Below are positions 39,430 to 51,668 of a DNA stretch of 64,000 bases, piece by piece. The notes beneath the pieces were generated by a model, which worked only from the letters and a program-made list of their open reading frames with translations, was not told the origin of the DNA and did not search any database. Numbering within the stretch: position 1 is the stretch's first letter; each line of letters starts with the position of its first letter. Origin of the DNA: Leuctra nigra (Eukaryota > Arthropoda > Insecta > Plecoptera > Leuctridae). Made by a program: the position numbers and the translations under genes. The stretch lies in assembly GCA_934045905.1 (NCBI GenBank), contig OW203762.1:52663411-52727410 (forward strand), written 5' to 3'.

Positions 39430-39765
39430 GAGGATGTCGTCGAGGATGTCCGACACGGGGATGTCCGACACGGGGATGTCGCCGAGGATGTCCGACACGA
39501 GGATGTCGCCGAGGATGTCCGACACGGGGATGTCGCCGAGGATGCCCGACACGGGGATGTCGCCGAGGATGTCGTCGAGGATGCCCGACACGGGGATGTC
39601 GCCGAGGATGTCCGACACGAGGATGTCGCCGAGGATGTCCGACACGAGGATGTCGCCGAGGATGTCCGACACGGGGATGTCGCCGAGGATGTCGCCGAGG
39701 ATGTCCGACACGGGGATGTCGCCGAGGATGTCCGACACGAGGATGTCCTCCAACACGAGGATGTC
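39430..39765. repeat. 27-bp minisatellite, open in most frames
   Basis: GATGTCCGACACGGG (15 bp) alternates with GATGTCGCCGAG (12 bp), about 12-13 units with a few changes of order. As 27 is a multiple of three and the unit lacks stops, nonapeptides such as MSPRMSDTG (plus) and VSDILGDIP (minus) repeat in frame. This produces open frames up to 261 codons with no other sign of coding. Confidence 0.93.
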
Positions 39766-42536
39766 GACGAACCCGCGCGGAGAGTGTATGTGTTTGGTCG
39801 AACACGGTGTGTTGTTGAGATTAGCGGAACACGACGTCAAGAGTGTGGCTCGTTGTCGTCGTCGGCACGCTGCCAAGATCAACGATGGAAGGCCGTCTAA
39901 AAGCTGTTACAAGGATCACGAAGACTCAGAATACCCGCGTTCGATCCTCCGTCGGGCCAAGGTCCCGTGTCGTTACATTGGACTTGATGGAGATGGGAAC
40001 AGATGTACCCCCCCCCCCCTCCCGCCCCCCCCCCCTCCCACCATTCCGACAGGCATGGGCCAACTGAGTTATTCGCTCAATTTCGACAAAATGTGGTCTG
40101 CTGTTTTTCTCATTTGTTTTTACCCCACGTGGGAAATGAGTAGGATATTTCGTAATTCGCAATATCCGATTTTCCCATGTCGATATGACGGCTACGTGAA
40201 TCAAGCAGAACTGATGTAATGAAACAGCTCAAATAACTGGACGGACTTACCACAAGACTTTCCTCCAAGGTGAAAAGGAATTCCAGATAATGTATAATTA
40301 GTGTTATTATACTTGTAACTGCAGGAGAAGAGACGGGAATAAAAGCTAGAAATTAAATTAACATATAGATAGGAAAGTCCTCGCGAGGCCGGGATCTCTG
40401 ATCTAGCCGCCATTATGAATGCCACGCTACGGATTAGTTCTGGACTGAGGTCGAGGATAATGCGACTCGTCTTGACGTGAACTAATGATATAGAAGAGAG
40501 AGGGCATTAGCATCGTCGAACTCACTCTCATCACCGGGCTGTGACAGACCCGAGGATCCAGGAGGCAGTGGAGGCAAATCTTCCACTTTGTATGGTTTTA
40601 TTCATCGTAGATCGTTCAGCTCTGGTCAAGCTGCAATGCCAATAACTTGGCAGATATTATGACAAAATCCCACTACGTTTTATGCATCAAAATCAAAATG
40701 ATCTGGTTGGGTGAAAAATACAAATTATACTTGCACCTGAAGCCATAGAATAAAGAAATAATGAACTTTAAACTGTACATATCGGAACGGAATGTTCAAA
40801 TATTTGGAAATTAATATGTTGTCTTACGACAAAATATAATAAAGCTTCGATGATGTATTTTCTATTGATTCTGAGGTTCAGTAAGCAAGACGATGCAACG
40901 TTGTATCTCCTGCATGTACTGCTGTCCTGATTATCAACACCACGCCATCATCACATTGATGTGGAGAGAAATCGGAAGGCATCGAGATTCGAGCATGGAA
41001 AGATCTGCAAATGTATTGTCATCACAAGTTGAAAAGAAAAGAAAAAAATGCGCATATGAACATTTATAAGCTTTCCTCGCATACGTTTCAAAATCGTGGA
41101 TTCAGATTCTTATATATAAAATTGCGAATTCAATTTCTAGGAAATTGAGGTAAAGAGAACAATTTTAAATCATATTTCCTCCCGTCGGCGTCGTATTCGA
41201 GAACCGTTTCACAGCGCGGGTGGGAGGGGGGGAGGGGGATGTACCCTCATGAAAGATTCATAGATCAATCCACATAAATCACGTCTGTGGTGAGCGCTCC
41301 TCGCGGCGGGCTTGCGTACTCGTCCGAGAGATTTAATAACCGCCTTCTCTCGGCTTACTGGGGTGGTAATTCAATTGCTTCATCAATACACGTGCATAAC
41401 ACGTGGACACCGTGTTACAAACACTAGAGCTGCTGGAACCATGGAGTAACTATCAATCACGCTTTGCCACAGATACAACCCCCCCCCCCCCCCAAATTCA
41501 TTTTTTTTAACATTTTCACCAAAGCCACCGACCAAACTTTTAGGAAGATTCAAAGATAATCTTCCCAAAGCATCGGCATAAAAATATAAAATGCGACTGT
41601 TTTCTCATCAGAGGGTCGAGTTTGACCCATGTTCGTAACAACCCATAAAACTACTCGGAGTAAAAAGATCGTATAGGTAAAAATAAGTCTCGGCTAAGAA
41701 AAAAAAAATCTAAAAATGTATCACCAGAATGTCTAGTTTACTCGAACTCAAAGAGATTCTGCTGACACTATGAGTTTAACCATAGAAGCTGTATACGATT
41801 GACTCAAGAAGAACTCTTCATATATTTGGTTCTAATTTCAAATGTTACCGCAAAGTGAAGCTGACTTACTTGTAGGAAAGGTAGGAACTTGTTGGTGAGG
41901 GGCAGGTGCGGGGAGGTGTAAATGACGTCAGGCGAGGGACACACACGGGACTTGAGGCAAGCAGGGGCTGACTTGGCTTCAGTGGTCTACTAGAATATAT
42001 CATCAAATTGTCGAGAGTAACGCATTTTCTCATCAAAGCAGTGTTTTGTACTGTCAAATGTAACGTGTCCTATACGAGTGTGATAACTTCTGTTTCCAAG
42101 CCGAGCTTCTCTGTCGTCGGCGGCAAGTCACGTGACCTCTACAGACAAGAAGCAAGTACGACTGAAGTTATACTTCAACCACTCATGTCATGTCAACCCT
42201 CTTGATTCTTGAAAGATAATCTGCCCTTGTTTCTTTCAAACTTTCGTTCGTGTTAGAAACTACACCGACTTTGAAGTCTTGAGTTATTGTTTCTGAATGG
42301 TTGGATCGCGAGTGTCGGTGGAGGCGCCGTGTTTATTATTCAGCTCAGTGTTTTGAGCCGAGTGAAGCGAGCGGGAGAGATTTGGTCGGGCGAGTCCAGA
42401 AGTTCGTGCCGATAAGTGATAATGGGACTATTGTCACGTGACAAGCACAGTTTCGTTGACTCGATGGTAAAAGCAGGTGATTGAGATTGTTAATGAAGAT
42501 AGCATCGATTGTTCTCAGCTTGTTAGAGAAATGATG

Positions 42537-42622
42537 GATGACGCGGAGCACGGAGCTGCACGGAGCAGCACGGAGCACGGAGCAGCACGGAGCAGCACGG
42601 AGCAGCACGGAGCAACACGGAG
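42537..42622. repeat. short CACGGAGCAG repeat
   Basis: About eight copies of CACGGAGCAG or CACGGAG, in an otherwise ordinary stretch. Confidence 0.85.
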
Positions 42623-45600
42623 GCAGAACGGATCCAAATCCACAAGTCCGTGGCTAATAATCTTATGGACGGAATCCAGTATAGACTCTGGCCACAAATA
42701 TTTTTGAGCTTGAGACTGTTACTTTCCATTCCAAATGATATTGACAATAGAACGTATTGGCGCATTGGCAAGCAATCTGCTGACCCATACAGAGTATCAG
42801 ACACACGATCTGCTCATGATTTGAAGATGCATCTTGCAGCCTCCCATGCAGATGAGTGAATGTCATGAGTCATGGCCGTGAGTGTCATCTCTCCTGCGGT
42901 TTCTGCCACCGGAAAGAGAGTCTGTAAGCCGCCCAGAGTCCTAATCGCATTAGAGGCTAACATTGTATACAGCGACGTCACTTGATGAGGTAACGAAATT
43001 AATCGTTTCCTTTGGTCGGCATTTAGAGCTATTGTTCGCCGTATGAAGCCGACCAGCAATGTGCCTACCGGATGTGCCCCCCACCCCCACCCCGCTTTAT
43101 ATTGCGCTAAACACGTCGCGGTCAAGGGTCAACTGAAAGCCTCAGTTGGACAAAGCAACTTAATCACATTTCTATCAAGTGTCTACTGAAGTTGCTAGAG
43201 AGTGCGTCATTAAAATCAACAGATTTGAGTGCAGGCGAGCATTGCATGCAAGCGCGACATGCAACGCGTGCGAGAGAGAGGGGCGACGTGGCAAGTCGGC
43301 GAGAGAGAGTGAGAAGGAGATAAGTGAAACATCAAAGGGAAACGCCGCCGAGCGAATGGGAACGCCCATCGGGCACTCTACCTAGCAATCAACTGAATGC
43401 CGCCGATGCAACCTCCATCGGCAATGCAAGCCTATCATTTCTTCCACAACCTCTTACACTGCCGCGCAGTTAATGAGCGGACTTCTTACAATGAAACAAA
43501 GACTGATACGATATCACTATGCCCCATTTCATTTCTTTTTAATATTGAATTTAATTGCCTAATTTTCTTTGTAATTAGCGTTAATTACGCCGAGGCCATT
43601 AGCGATCTCTGCTGCTGTATCGCGAACTCTCGCTTCGCCTCGCCTATGATTTATAGTCAAAGTTTGGCTGCAAGTTGAAGTCGTGAACGAATGTTTGTCG
43701 AATCCATCAGAAGAACTCGATGACTCTAATTACAACTTCAATTACACGACGAAAGTGCGCACGCGTGAAACTTACACTAATCAAGTAAACAACACCAGTC
43801 ACATCTGTAAATAGCATTAATTTTTTATTAAAATGCCTTTTAATGATACATTTCGTTTGAGTATTTTTTTGTCTGAGAATTGAGATTATTTAAAACGACA
43901 AGGAATGAGAATTCAAAAATAATTCGAAAATTCGGTGTTTTACTACAAAATGTCTACCAATGTCTGTCAAGTGTTTGGGAGAAAACTGTCCACTTCTAAG
44001 TTCTACGGTTGTGTGCTAACATGGCCATAGAATCATTTCAAGCACTAAGAATAGGTAAATATAATATAAATTATTCAGAAATGGCCGGGGCAAGATTTTT
44101 ATTTTAAAAACAACATCACCTAGAATTAGGAATAGTGTGTCAAATATAACATGCAAATGTATTCAAAGTCAATCGATTGTGTTTTTAAACAAACTGGCTT
44201 ATAAGCCAAATGGTACATAAATGTACACTATTAAATAAATAAATATATATTAATAATAATAGACGTTTGGCTTGAACCGTGTATGGAAACAACACTGTAA
44301 TGCATTCCACCTTCGGCTGCCCTGTTCTTACAACATTCGCCAGAGGTGAAAGAGAATAATGAATGTGAGGAAACAAAACATGGAATTATCGTAATTTGTT
44401 CTAGTTCCATGTCCCATCATTCCCTAGCTTCGTGCTTCAAGAGTCACGCCTACCTTCTACAATAATAACCACGAAGTTACAACATGAAATGTTAATTATT
44501 CTGGAAATATTATATTATCAGCGGCGACAACAAAACGCCGGTTCCAACTCCACAATACAAAACTCGCCTGGATGGATGCGAATTATTCAACAAATTTAAA
44601 GTGTTGAATAAAATCAACGACCAAGGTAGTTATTAAACAAAACATAGAGTTAACAACTTTGCAATTCAATTAGGGTATTAATTCGGCTTATTACTTGTTT
44701 TTATCCTCGCAATTGGAATTCATTCGTATGGAGATAATTGGCAGCTGTAAACTGCAAGATAGAATAAAGTTGGGCAAAATTAGGTTTAAAACCCCCACCT
44801 TACAAGATAACTAAATTAAATTATAGCAATAAAACAATAGCTAATCATATTACTTTTCCATTTTTCATCCGTATTGTTTTAATTGAGACACAAGTGTGGT
44901 ATACATAAAGTATTAAGTCGTACATTGAGACAGACTTGCCAATGATTCCGTCAACTTTCAGCTTTCAACGCATTCCTAATTCGGGGCACTTCCACTAGCT
45001 CCTGGAAAGCGGACACTTGATGTTTTGCACTGGAATCATATCCATGCCACATGCAATTCCAACGGCTGGCTGAAGTCAGTCATTTCCTCGGCATGTCCTC
45101 GTCGCGTGCGTCACGCACGGGGGAATGATATCCCCAGATGAATATTTCAGCAGGGAAACTATGAGTGGAATCAGCGGATCTGATCACTCTCTCCCTGCAC
45201 GGCGATTGAGACAAACAAGACTCCGCGCTAATCGAGTCGTCGCAACAGAAGGGCACTTCCATGCGAGAGCCGCCTTTGTGAAAAACTGATCATTGCGGGA
45301 ACACGCGTTTAATAATGGATCAAAGCTAACTTGGAAGAAAACCGAGAAGTAAGTTGTCATTTGCTCGTTACACGGCTCATTTCTCAACAGTACTCGCAAA
45401 ACAACACAGATAAATCCGAACCGCTGATATTGTTGTGTTGTAAAAAGTCGCCTTTTGATCGTCCATGCGAGTCTTTGAGTTGCACCTGCCCTTGGCATCG
45501 CACCGAGTAGTTATTTTAATAAGAAAATCGCCGCGAATTCATCAGCCACGCATGACCGTGAGATAGGCGGTCAGCGCCGCGCCGTCATTTGTCCCATGTT

Positions 45601-47172
45601 TGCACGCCACTTGCGAGTCGCCACGCATCAAACGACGCCGCTAGAGGAGGTTGACGTGAAACGTTTCCCCACTAACTGTATACTCCTAAGAGTATGGGAT
45701 CAAAAGAGATTTTCGTTTTTTATATATATTATATATAGGACAGAAATCAGAGCTTTTGATCTCTCTATCTGCATTACCCCCTCTCCGCCCCCGTGCTCTT
45801 TGCCGTCACCAAAAGCTCCCGACCCGACCTCTTTTACCATCAGCTCAACATCAAAGAAACCACGAGCTAGCTAACTATACACAACCTTCTCGCTCTTACA
45901 GTGCGATTAGGAGAGACTTCGCGTGCTGCAGTGGAGGAGCCGGGATTTCTCGCTGTGATATATCCATATTTATGAACTGGCAATGTTTTACAATCAGATA
46001 AAAAAACTTGATTAAAGATTTCCAAAGTACAGGAAAATTCCTGATGATATTTTGAGAACTCATTATATAGGAGGGTCCTTGAATAATAATTTAAATGTAT
46101 CGATTTTGACAACGACGAAGTAATTTGACCAATTAAGTACTTGACACTTGCCGCTGGTGTTGATGAATACAGTACTCGGTACTTGAACTTGTCAGAGTTC
46201 TGTGCGCCGACAAGAGCTGGTTCTAATGAGTCTCATTCCACTGCGTCTTGTTTCTGAAGCTGGTTTAATGTTAATTATTTAAACTGACTCGGTTTTGGCA
46301 AAATCTCCAATGGCAGTTTATAGCCATATTCTAGCCAAATTGTGTTCGAAATGTCAAGCTGTGCTTGCGTCTTGCCCACGCCGCGTCTTTATGGCTATTC
46401 CAATGTATTTCAATGCTTCTCGCGGGCGGACACAAATCAAAGTGATGCAAACAAATAGATTCGTGATCTTCAAAGTCAAGGAAATTTACTTCTCCGTCAT
46501 TCACTCCATCCTCCGAGATATAAAAAAGCACTCGGTCTGTGCCAATTAATTTATAGAACAAGTGTTGGCTTTTGGCATGGAAAAAGAAACAAAGTCGAAC
46601 AACAAGTGAAGTACAAAGAAGCAGAAGAAGGAGTTGCAAATCAATCTGTTGTAACTTTTAGTTTTATGAGATGACCTAAAGTAAGCCACTTTGAGCGAGA
46701 ATGCATCTAAAACACGATGTTTAATGCGCGCAGTGCGGCTCCGCATCAAAGGGATGCTACACATTTACAACTCCGTCAAGTTTTACTGCAGCTGCGATCT
46801 CGGCACAATTAGCAGCACAAGGCGTTTATTGCTTGGAGCTGCGAGGTGTTAATTCAACGCGAGGTGTATTATTTCGATCCGATGTGAATTACACATCACA
46901 CCAACACGAGAAGCTTTTACCACGATATTCAATCAAGCATTGCCGAGTCCACGGCGAGGGCGCCACGCAGAACACGGCCTCTTGCATGGCGACGCACACG
47001 TCATTTCATTACGAGATTACAGTACAGATTTATATAGTTGCAACCTTTTTGTGCAGGCGAGTCCGAAGTATAGTATCTTCAAAATCATCTTTCACAACGG
47101 AGAATCACCACGCATATGACATTTCAAAATTACAGTGTATTGTAAAATCACAAGAGCGAAATCAATCTAAAT

Positions 47173-47206
47173 GACGTGACGTGATGTGACGTGATGTGAC
47201 GCGAGT
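47173..47206. repeat. 10-bp repeat GTGACGTGAT
   Basis: About three copies, ending in GTGACGCGAG. Confidence 0.75.
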
Positions 47207-47807
47207 CCCAGAGCCCCATGACGTCACTGGAGGGGTATTAATTAATCTAGAAGCAGCGTGGGGGCGTCTTTGTCCCGCGATGATAAAAGGGTAAACCACG
47301 CGAATGTTTTGTATTACTTTACTCGGCAAAGCGCAACAAGGGACTCGAAGGTCTTTAATACAATTATTATTGTCAGACAACATTAGAGGAAATTGTGAAA
47401 AGCTTTCACTCTGGTCTGAGGATGGGATGATGATGGTTTATGTGTCGGCATTGCTCCCAGCAGTACTCTTTGACTCGCCACGTTTCTTTGTCATATTGTG
47501 GCGGGGCCTTTGTGCTTTGAGTGAGCCAGCTTACTGTATGGTGTAACAGAGAACACGATACGGAGAAAAAAAAACAATGACATCAATCAGAACAAACAAA
47601 GCTTTGCATCTTGTGTATAACGTTATGACGGTGTGCTCTCTCCATCTCTCTCTGAAGCTCACTTTGAGGCAGCCCTTGTTTTCTGTCGCGCTCATACCAC
47701 AGTCATGTCGTGTTCACTGTCCTCGTCGCAAGCGCAACGCAAGTACACTACTTGAGCGATACTAATCATAATCAACTGACTATCTGTGTGTGCAGCAACC
47801 CAGTGGC

Positions 47808-48119
47808 GGACCAAGACTTGCTTCTTGGGGAGGGGGGGGGGGGGAAGAGGGTGATTTCCAAGAAGGATAGTTACGGGGACAGAAGGTATTTGGCAAATTT
47901 AGGGAAATCGTTGGGAAATGCACATACGCGATTTTATTTTGTCCACTAACGAAATAAAACATTTTTGGGTCCGGGGACGACTCTCAGCGGCTATGCGTTC
48001 AGGGCAGAGGACCCCGAGAAATGTTCTCACAATACTCGCTATGAATACATTCTCAGGAGGGTAGGGGGGGGGGGGGGGGGGGGATCGACTATATCACCTC
48101 CCCCTAAATCCACCATTGA
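47808..48119. mobile_element. possible hAT-like element with two poly-G runs
   Basis: The left end CAGTGGCGGACCAAG resembles the inverse of the right end (CTAAATCCACCATTG). Inside are G runs at 47832-47844 and 48064-48083. The flanks (CAGCAACC and ACAACCCC) are only loosely alike, so the 8-bp duplication is not convincing. Confidence 0.4.
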
Positions 48120-49127
48120 CAACCCCAAAAGAACACAATCAAATTGTCTCACTACTTTTGACTGCGAAGTGTCCTAATTTCGATGGCAGGGAAAATTAAA
48201 AGTAAATCAAATTTGACATTGAAGGTTATTGATACGGACACAAAATTTAAAGTGTCTTTTCGTAGAGAATACTGCGTTGTGACGTGTGGAGAATTTAGTG
48301 TACCTATTAAAATAAAGCGGCATTGTTGTAGGAAATGCCGTGAATGCTCGTCTTTTACGCCGACAAACTGAGCAACAATGAGATCAGGTCGTCGTCGTTG
48401 GACATAAAACCCATGGGCAGTAATCCTCTTCTTCTTCTTCTTCTTCTTCGGACTGTTTTCCTGGTTTCTTGCGTCAATCTCTGCTCCGCGGTTGATTTAC
48501 ATGATAGTCCGACGACCACCCACCACAACATGGCAATAAAAACGTCTCGAAATCTGCGTCCAACTCTTCTCTTCTCATTGCTCCATGACGACCACCTACA
48601 CGTCATCGCAGACAACACTGATTTCTTCTCGATAATCGCTTCCGTTCTCGACTGGAATTGATCGACTGCGACCTCGCAGATTGACTTACTCGTTCTTGCA
48701 GAAGTTCCGTCGCGGCAGTCTGGTTTCAATCTCGCCGTGATTCCAATCGTTCCTACCGATCCGGCCCGAACAAACACGAAGAAATGTTCCCTTCCCTTCA
48801 CAATCAGCATTCGCCATTCAAATGATCGCATCGAGGAGTCCAAGAGACCTTCGTTTTACGACTCAATGCATCAATCAACTCCAGGAAACTACGACAATAT
48901 CGAGAGTTTATCTTTGATTTCAATTTTAAAGTTCCATTCTTTGCTATTCAAGTGAGGTAGATGATTGGGTTGAAATCGTGAAGAGAGAAGTTTGTTTGAG
49001 AAATCAAGGAATGGAGATGGTACGGGCCGCGACTGCATTGCACAATTCAATGACACCGCAACCAATATAATGCCGACTTGTACCTAAATTTCACTCGGTG
49101 AGTGTAACAGATCATAAGCTGTATAGA
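48120..49127. other. intergenic, no gene supported
   Basis: A CTT microsatellite near 48428-48450 gives a long but low-information frame on both strands. Confidence 0.5.
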
Positions 49128-49356
49128 GGGTGCCTATTCTCAATTCTCGAGTTACTTGAAAATGTTCGCCATGCGAAATTGCGTCACTGCACAATGGTAT
49201 CATCAAATTTAACTTCGAAAAAACAAAAAAATCTTACCTTTGTGTACGACTATGCGAAAGAAAGCATATTTTTTCAATGTTAAATTAGCTGAATCCATTG
49301 GTCAGTGACGCAATTCCGCATGGTGAACATTTTCAACAAACTCGAGGATACGAATT
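49128..49356. mobile_element. MITE with about 60-bp inverted arms
   Basis: Left arm words ATTCTCAATTCTCGAGTT, GAAAATGTTCGCCATGCG and TTGCGTCACTG are mirrored on the right as CGCATGGTGAACATTTTC and CTCGAGGATACGAAT. A diverged relative lies at 55481-55640, sharing GGGTGCCTATTCTCAA and TTAGCTGAATCCATT. Confidence 0.68.
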
Positions 49357-49467
49357 TGTTGCATCGAACGAGCTAACATAAAAAAAAATTGTTAGAAGAT
49401 TGTTCTTTGAGTGATTGTTGTGCATGCATTGCATGCAAGCACTTTCTCCTGAGATCATCTACTCCAC

Positions 49468-49858
49468 TACCGACGGCTGGTGTGTTGGATACCTCGGTTC
49501 TCGTTAGATCACCGAGGTTAAGCAACATTGAGCGCGGTCAGAGGTTGGATGGGTGACCATTCAACTCTGCCTTGCTAGGTTGCTGCCGTTGGGCCAGAGC
49601 GACTGGGGTGTTTGGGGGTTAGTGTGACGACTTCCCTCCAGTCTCTCGACGGCGCGGGTTGTGGAGGCTCGTGCTGTAAATGTCACACCTTCCTTCGGAA
49701 GGGACGTTAAGCCGTTGGTCCCCTTGGTATCTTTCGTCAGAAGTAGGCTACATGCCGGTACCGGGTTTCCTCTCCTCCCTTCTCTATTACATTCTCACTA
49801 GTGGAGCCTCGGCTCCGTTGAGAATATAGGCTTATTAATAATAATAATAATAATAATA
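49468..49858 (+). mobile_element. 5S rRNA-derived SINE (SINE3-type)
   Basis: The head (about 49468-49595) closely resembles 5S rRNA. It keeps an A-box-like ATCACCGAGGTTAAGCAAC (about 49509-49527) and a C-box-like TTGGATGGGTGACC (49545-49558), the internal polymerase III promoter. The body contains CCTTCGGAAGGGACGTTAAG and GCCGGTACCGGG. The tail is a run of AAT triplets to 49858. A functional 5S gene is unlikely: the 3' part diverges and a non-5S body follows. Confidence 0.85.
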
Positions 49859-49868
49859 CCGTTTTATG

Positions 49869-49990
49869 ATGGCGTTTTCCACTGGCCGCACTGGGGCTGC
49901 ACTGAAATGACGTCACTATACAAAAGTCAATCCAAATTTCGAACTGAGTGAAGAACTAGTGCGGTCCAGTGAGGCCAGTAGAAACGCCAT
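49869..49990. mobile_element. 122-bp MITE (family copy 1)
   Basis: Ends are ATGGCGTTTTCCACTGGC and the inverse GTAGAAACGCCAT. It is the same family as 63186-63310, in opposite orientation. It directly follows the ATA-repeat tail of the 5S SINE. A TGACGTCA palindrome is shared by both copies. Confidence 0.82.
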
Positions 49991-51580
49991 TACAATCTGT
50001 CATGTGCGTTCATATGTTAGTCAGTAGACAGGTGTGTACTCTCCGAGAATGCAGTTGTGTATAGGCAACCAGCACAACACGGCTGCTACTCGGTGTGCTT
50101 ACACCTCCAGGGGGAATTCAGAAACAAAAATAATAACTAGAATGGAACAGTGAGTGATATTGAAATGTTTTGATGTGGTTATAGTTGTCTCGTCATTTTG
50201 TTCACAATGGAAAAAAATCGCATTAAAAGTTTAAATACAACCAGGAAAACTTTCGAGAGCACTCCACATGCGGAAAAGCTTAATAACAAGAAGAATTAGA
50301 AACAAGTCCTGCTAGAAAATGTAATAACTTTGAATTATTATTTTTTAAAACAATTTGTTTAAGTAGGTACTCCAATGAGACGGTATAAAAGTTCGTCTCC
50401 CCCCTCCCCCTCCCCCCTTGAGCGACGGCATATTGTTGTGAGACAGAGCGGGTGGTAAGCAGCTGGCAGTGCGTCCGCGGGCAATCACAATCACTTCTCG
50501 CGATCTACGAGAAAGAGAACGCTTTGAGGTGAAAAAGGCAAATTAGCTAAACGCTATACACTGTTTGGTAAAACGAAATGATTTTGTTCTATTTGAACCG
50601 AGCGCGGCTCAGCTGCCCTCACAAACGCGCGGCGGCGAACATCAAAGCCGGGTGGTTGGGGTGAGTTCTCCCTCTCTCTCACGGCCGCCTTTGACTCGCG
50701 AACAGAAAGAGATACTAATATCTGGCAAGAGGTCACGTGGATGTGATCGGGAATGAGGAGGCCCAGATTTGCACCCCGTTCACCCGCCTCGGCTGATACA
50801 AAACTACACACTGTATCCATCCGCCGCAAACAAAAGATGATTTCTGTGTGAAGCGAGCGCGGGGAGTGGATTTCCACCAGGTTGGAGTGAGACAGATCGG
50901 CGCGGCGGTCTCTTTGATCTCTTCTTTTAGCGGTTCACCATTGTAACCTCCTTTGGTGGCAAACAAAGACTTCAAAAGGCTCTTTTTGGCGTACTCGGCG
51001 CTCTCTATGTGGATTTTTCGAGTGAAATGAGAACGAGGCACGCGCGCACTCTTTGTGCCCTCAGTGCCGCCCCAGCGGGCCGGGTTCGAGTACCGACTCT
51101 TCTTACTCGCCCTGCCAATGCCATTGAGTAATGAAAACTTTCATATCTAGCTCTCTTCAAGAAATGAAGAATAATATAATAAATATAATATCTTTGCAAA
51201 GCTGGCTCCTCCAAGACCCCTGAGCCGTGCCTTTACAAACTATCGAAGTATAGGAATATAAAGCTGTACCTTTATGATTATTATTACCCCCTTCGTCTGT
51301 CTCATTACTTATCCATATTACCTTATTACTGTCATTTTATTTTCCAATTTCATATTGTCAAATTAGTTGGAGGTGTAACGCAGTGTAAAACATTATTGAA
51401 TACACCGTTTTATGTTAGACAATGATCATGCTTTCATAGAGATGATTGAATACTTGCTTCAATACCGTTTGAATACCATTTATTTGGAAATAAATATACC
51501 TAAATTTGACATTTGAACTGTTCGCATAGTTTCACCAGCAACTCAGAGTCATTCTATGGTGTTGACGACACGTGTGACGT

Positions 51581-51668
51581 CACTCCCTTGAAGCGAGCAC
51601 GGGCGCAGGTCACTCCCTGGAAGCGAGCACGGGCGCAGGTCACTCCCTATAGAAGCGAGTACGGGCCG
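51581..51668. repeat. 30-bp tandem repeat, about 3 copies
   Basis: CACTCCCTGGAAGCGAGCAC plus GGGCGCAGGT starts at 51581, 51611 and 51641. The last copy has a small insertion and TAC for CAC. Confidence 0.85.

Larger units (their letters stand above)
39766..47807. other. gene-poor stretch
   Basis: C runs at 40008-40035 and 41479-41493. Two GTCACGTGAC sites (42127, 42433). A cluster of TAATTA-type words around 43560-43640 resembles homeodomain-bound DNA. No exon supported. Confidence 0.45.

Noticed and set aside
48355..48843. 162-codon minus-strand frame
   Set aside because: Contains a CTT microsatellite run of arginines; no recognisable domain and no splice or start support.
49500..49600. 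Functional 5S rRNA gene
   Set aside because: Only promoter regions match well; the 3' part diverges and a SINE body follows.
51050..51130. tRNA gene near GGGTTCGAGTACC
   Set aside because: No A box at the right distance and no cloverleaf closure.
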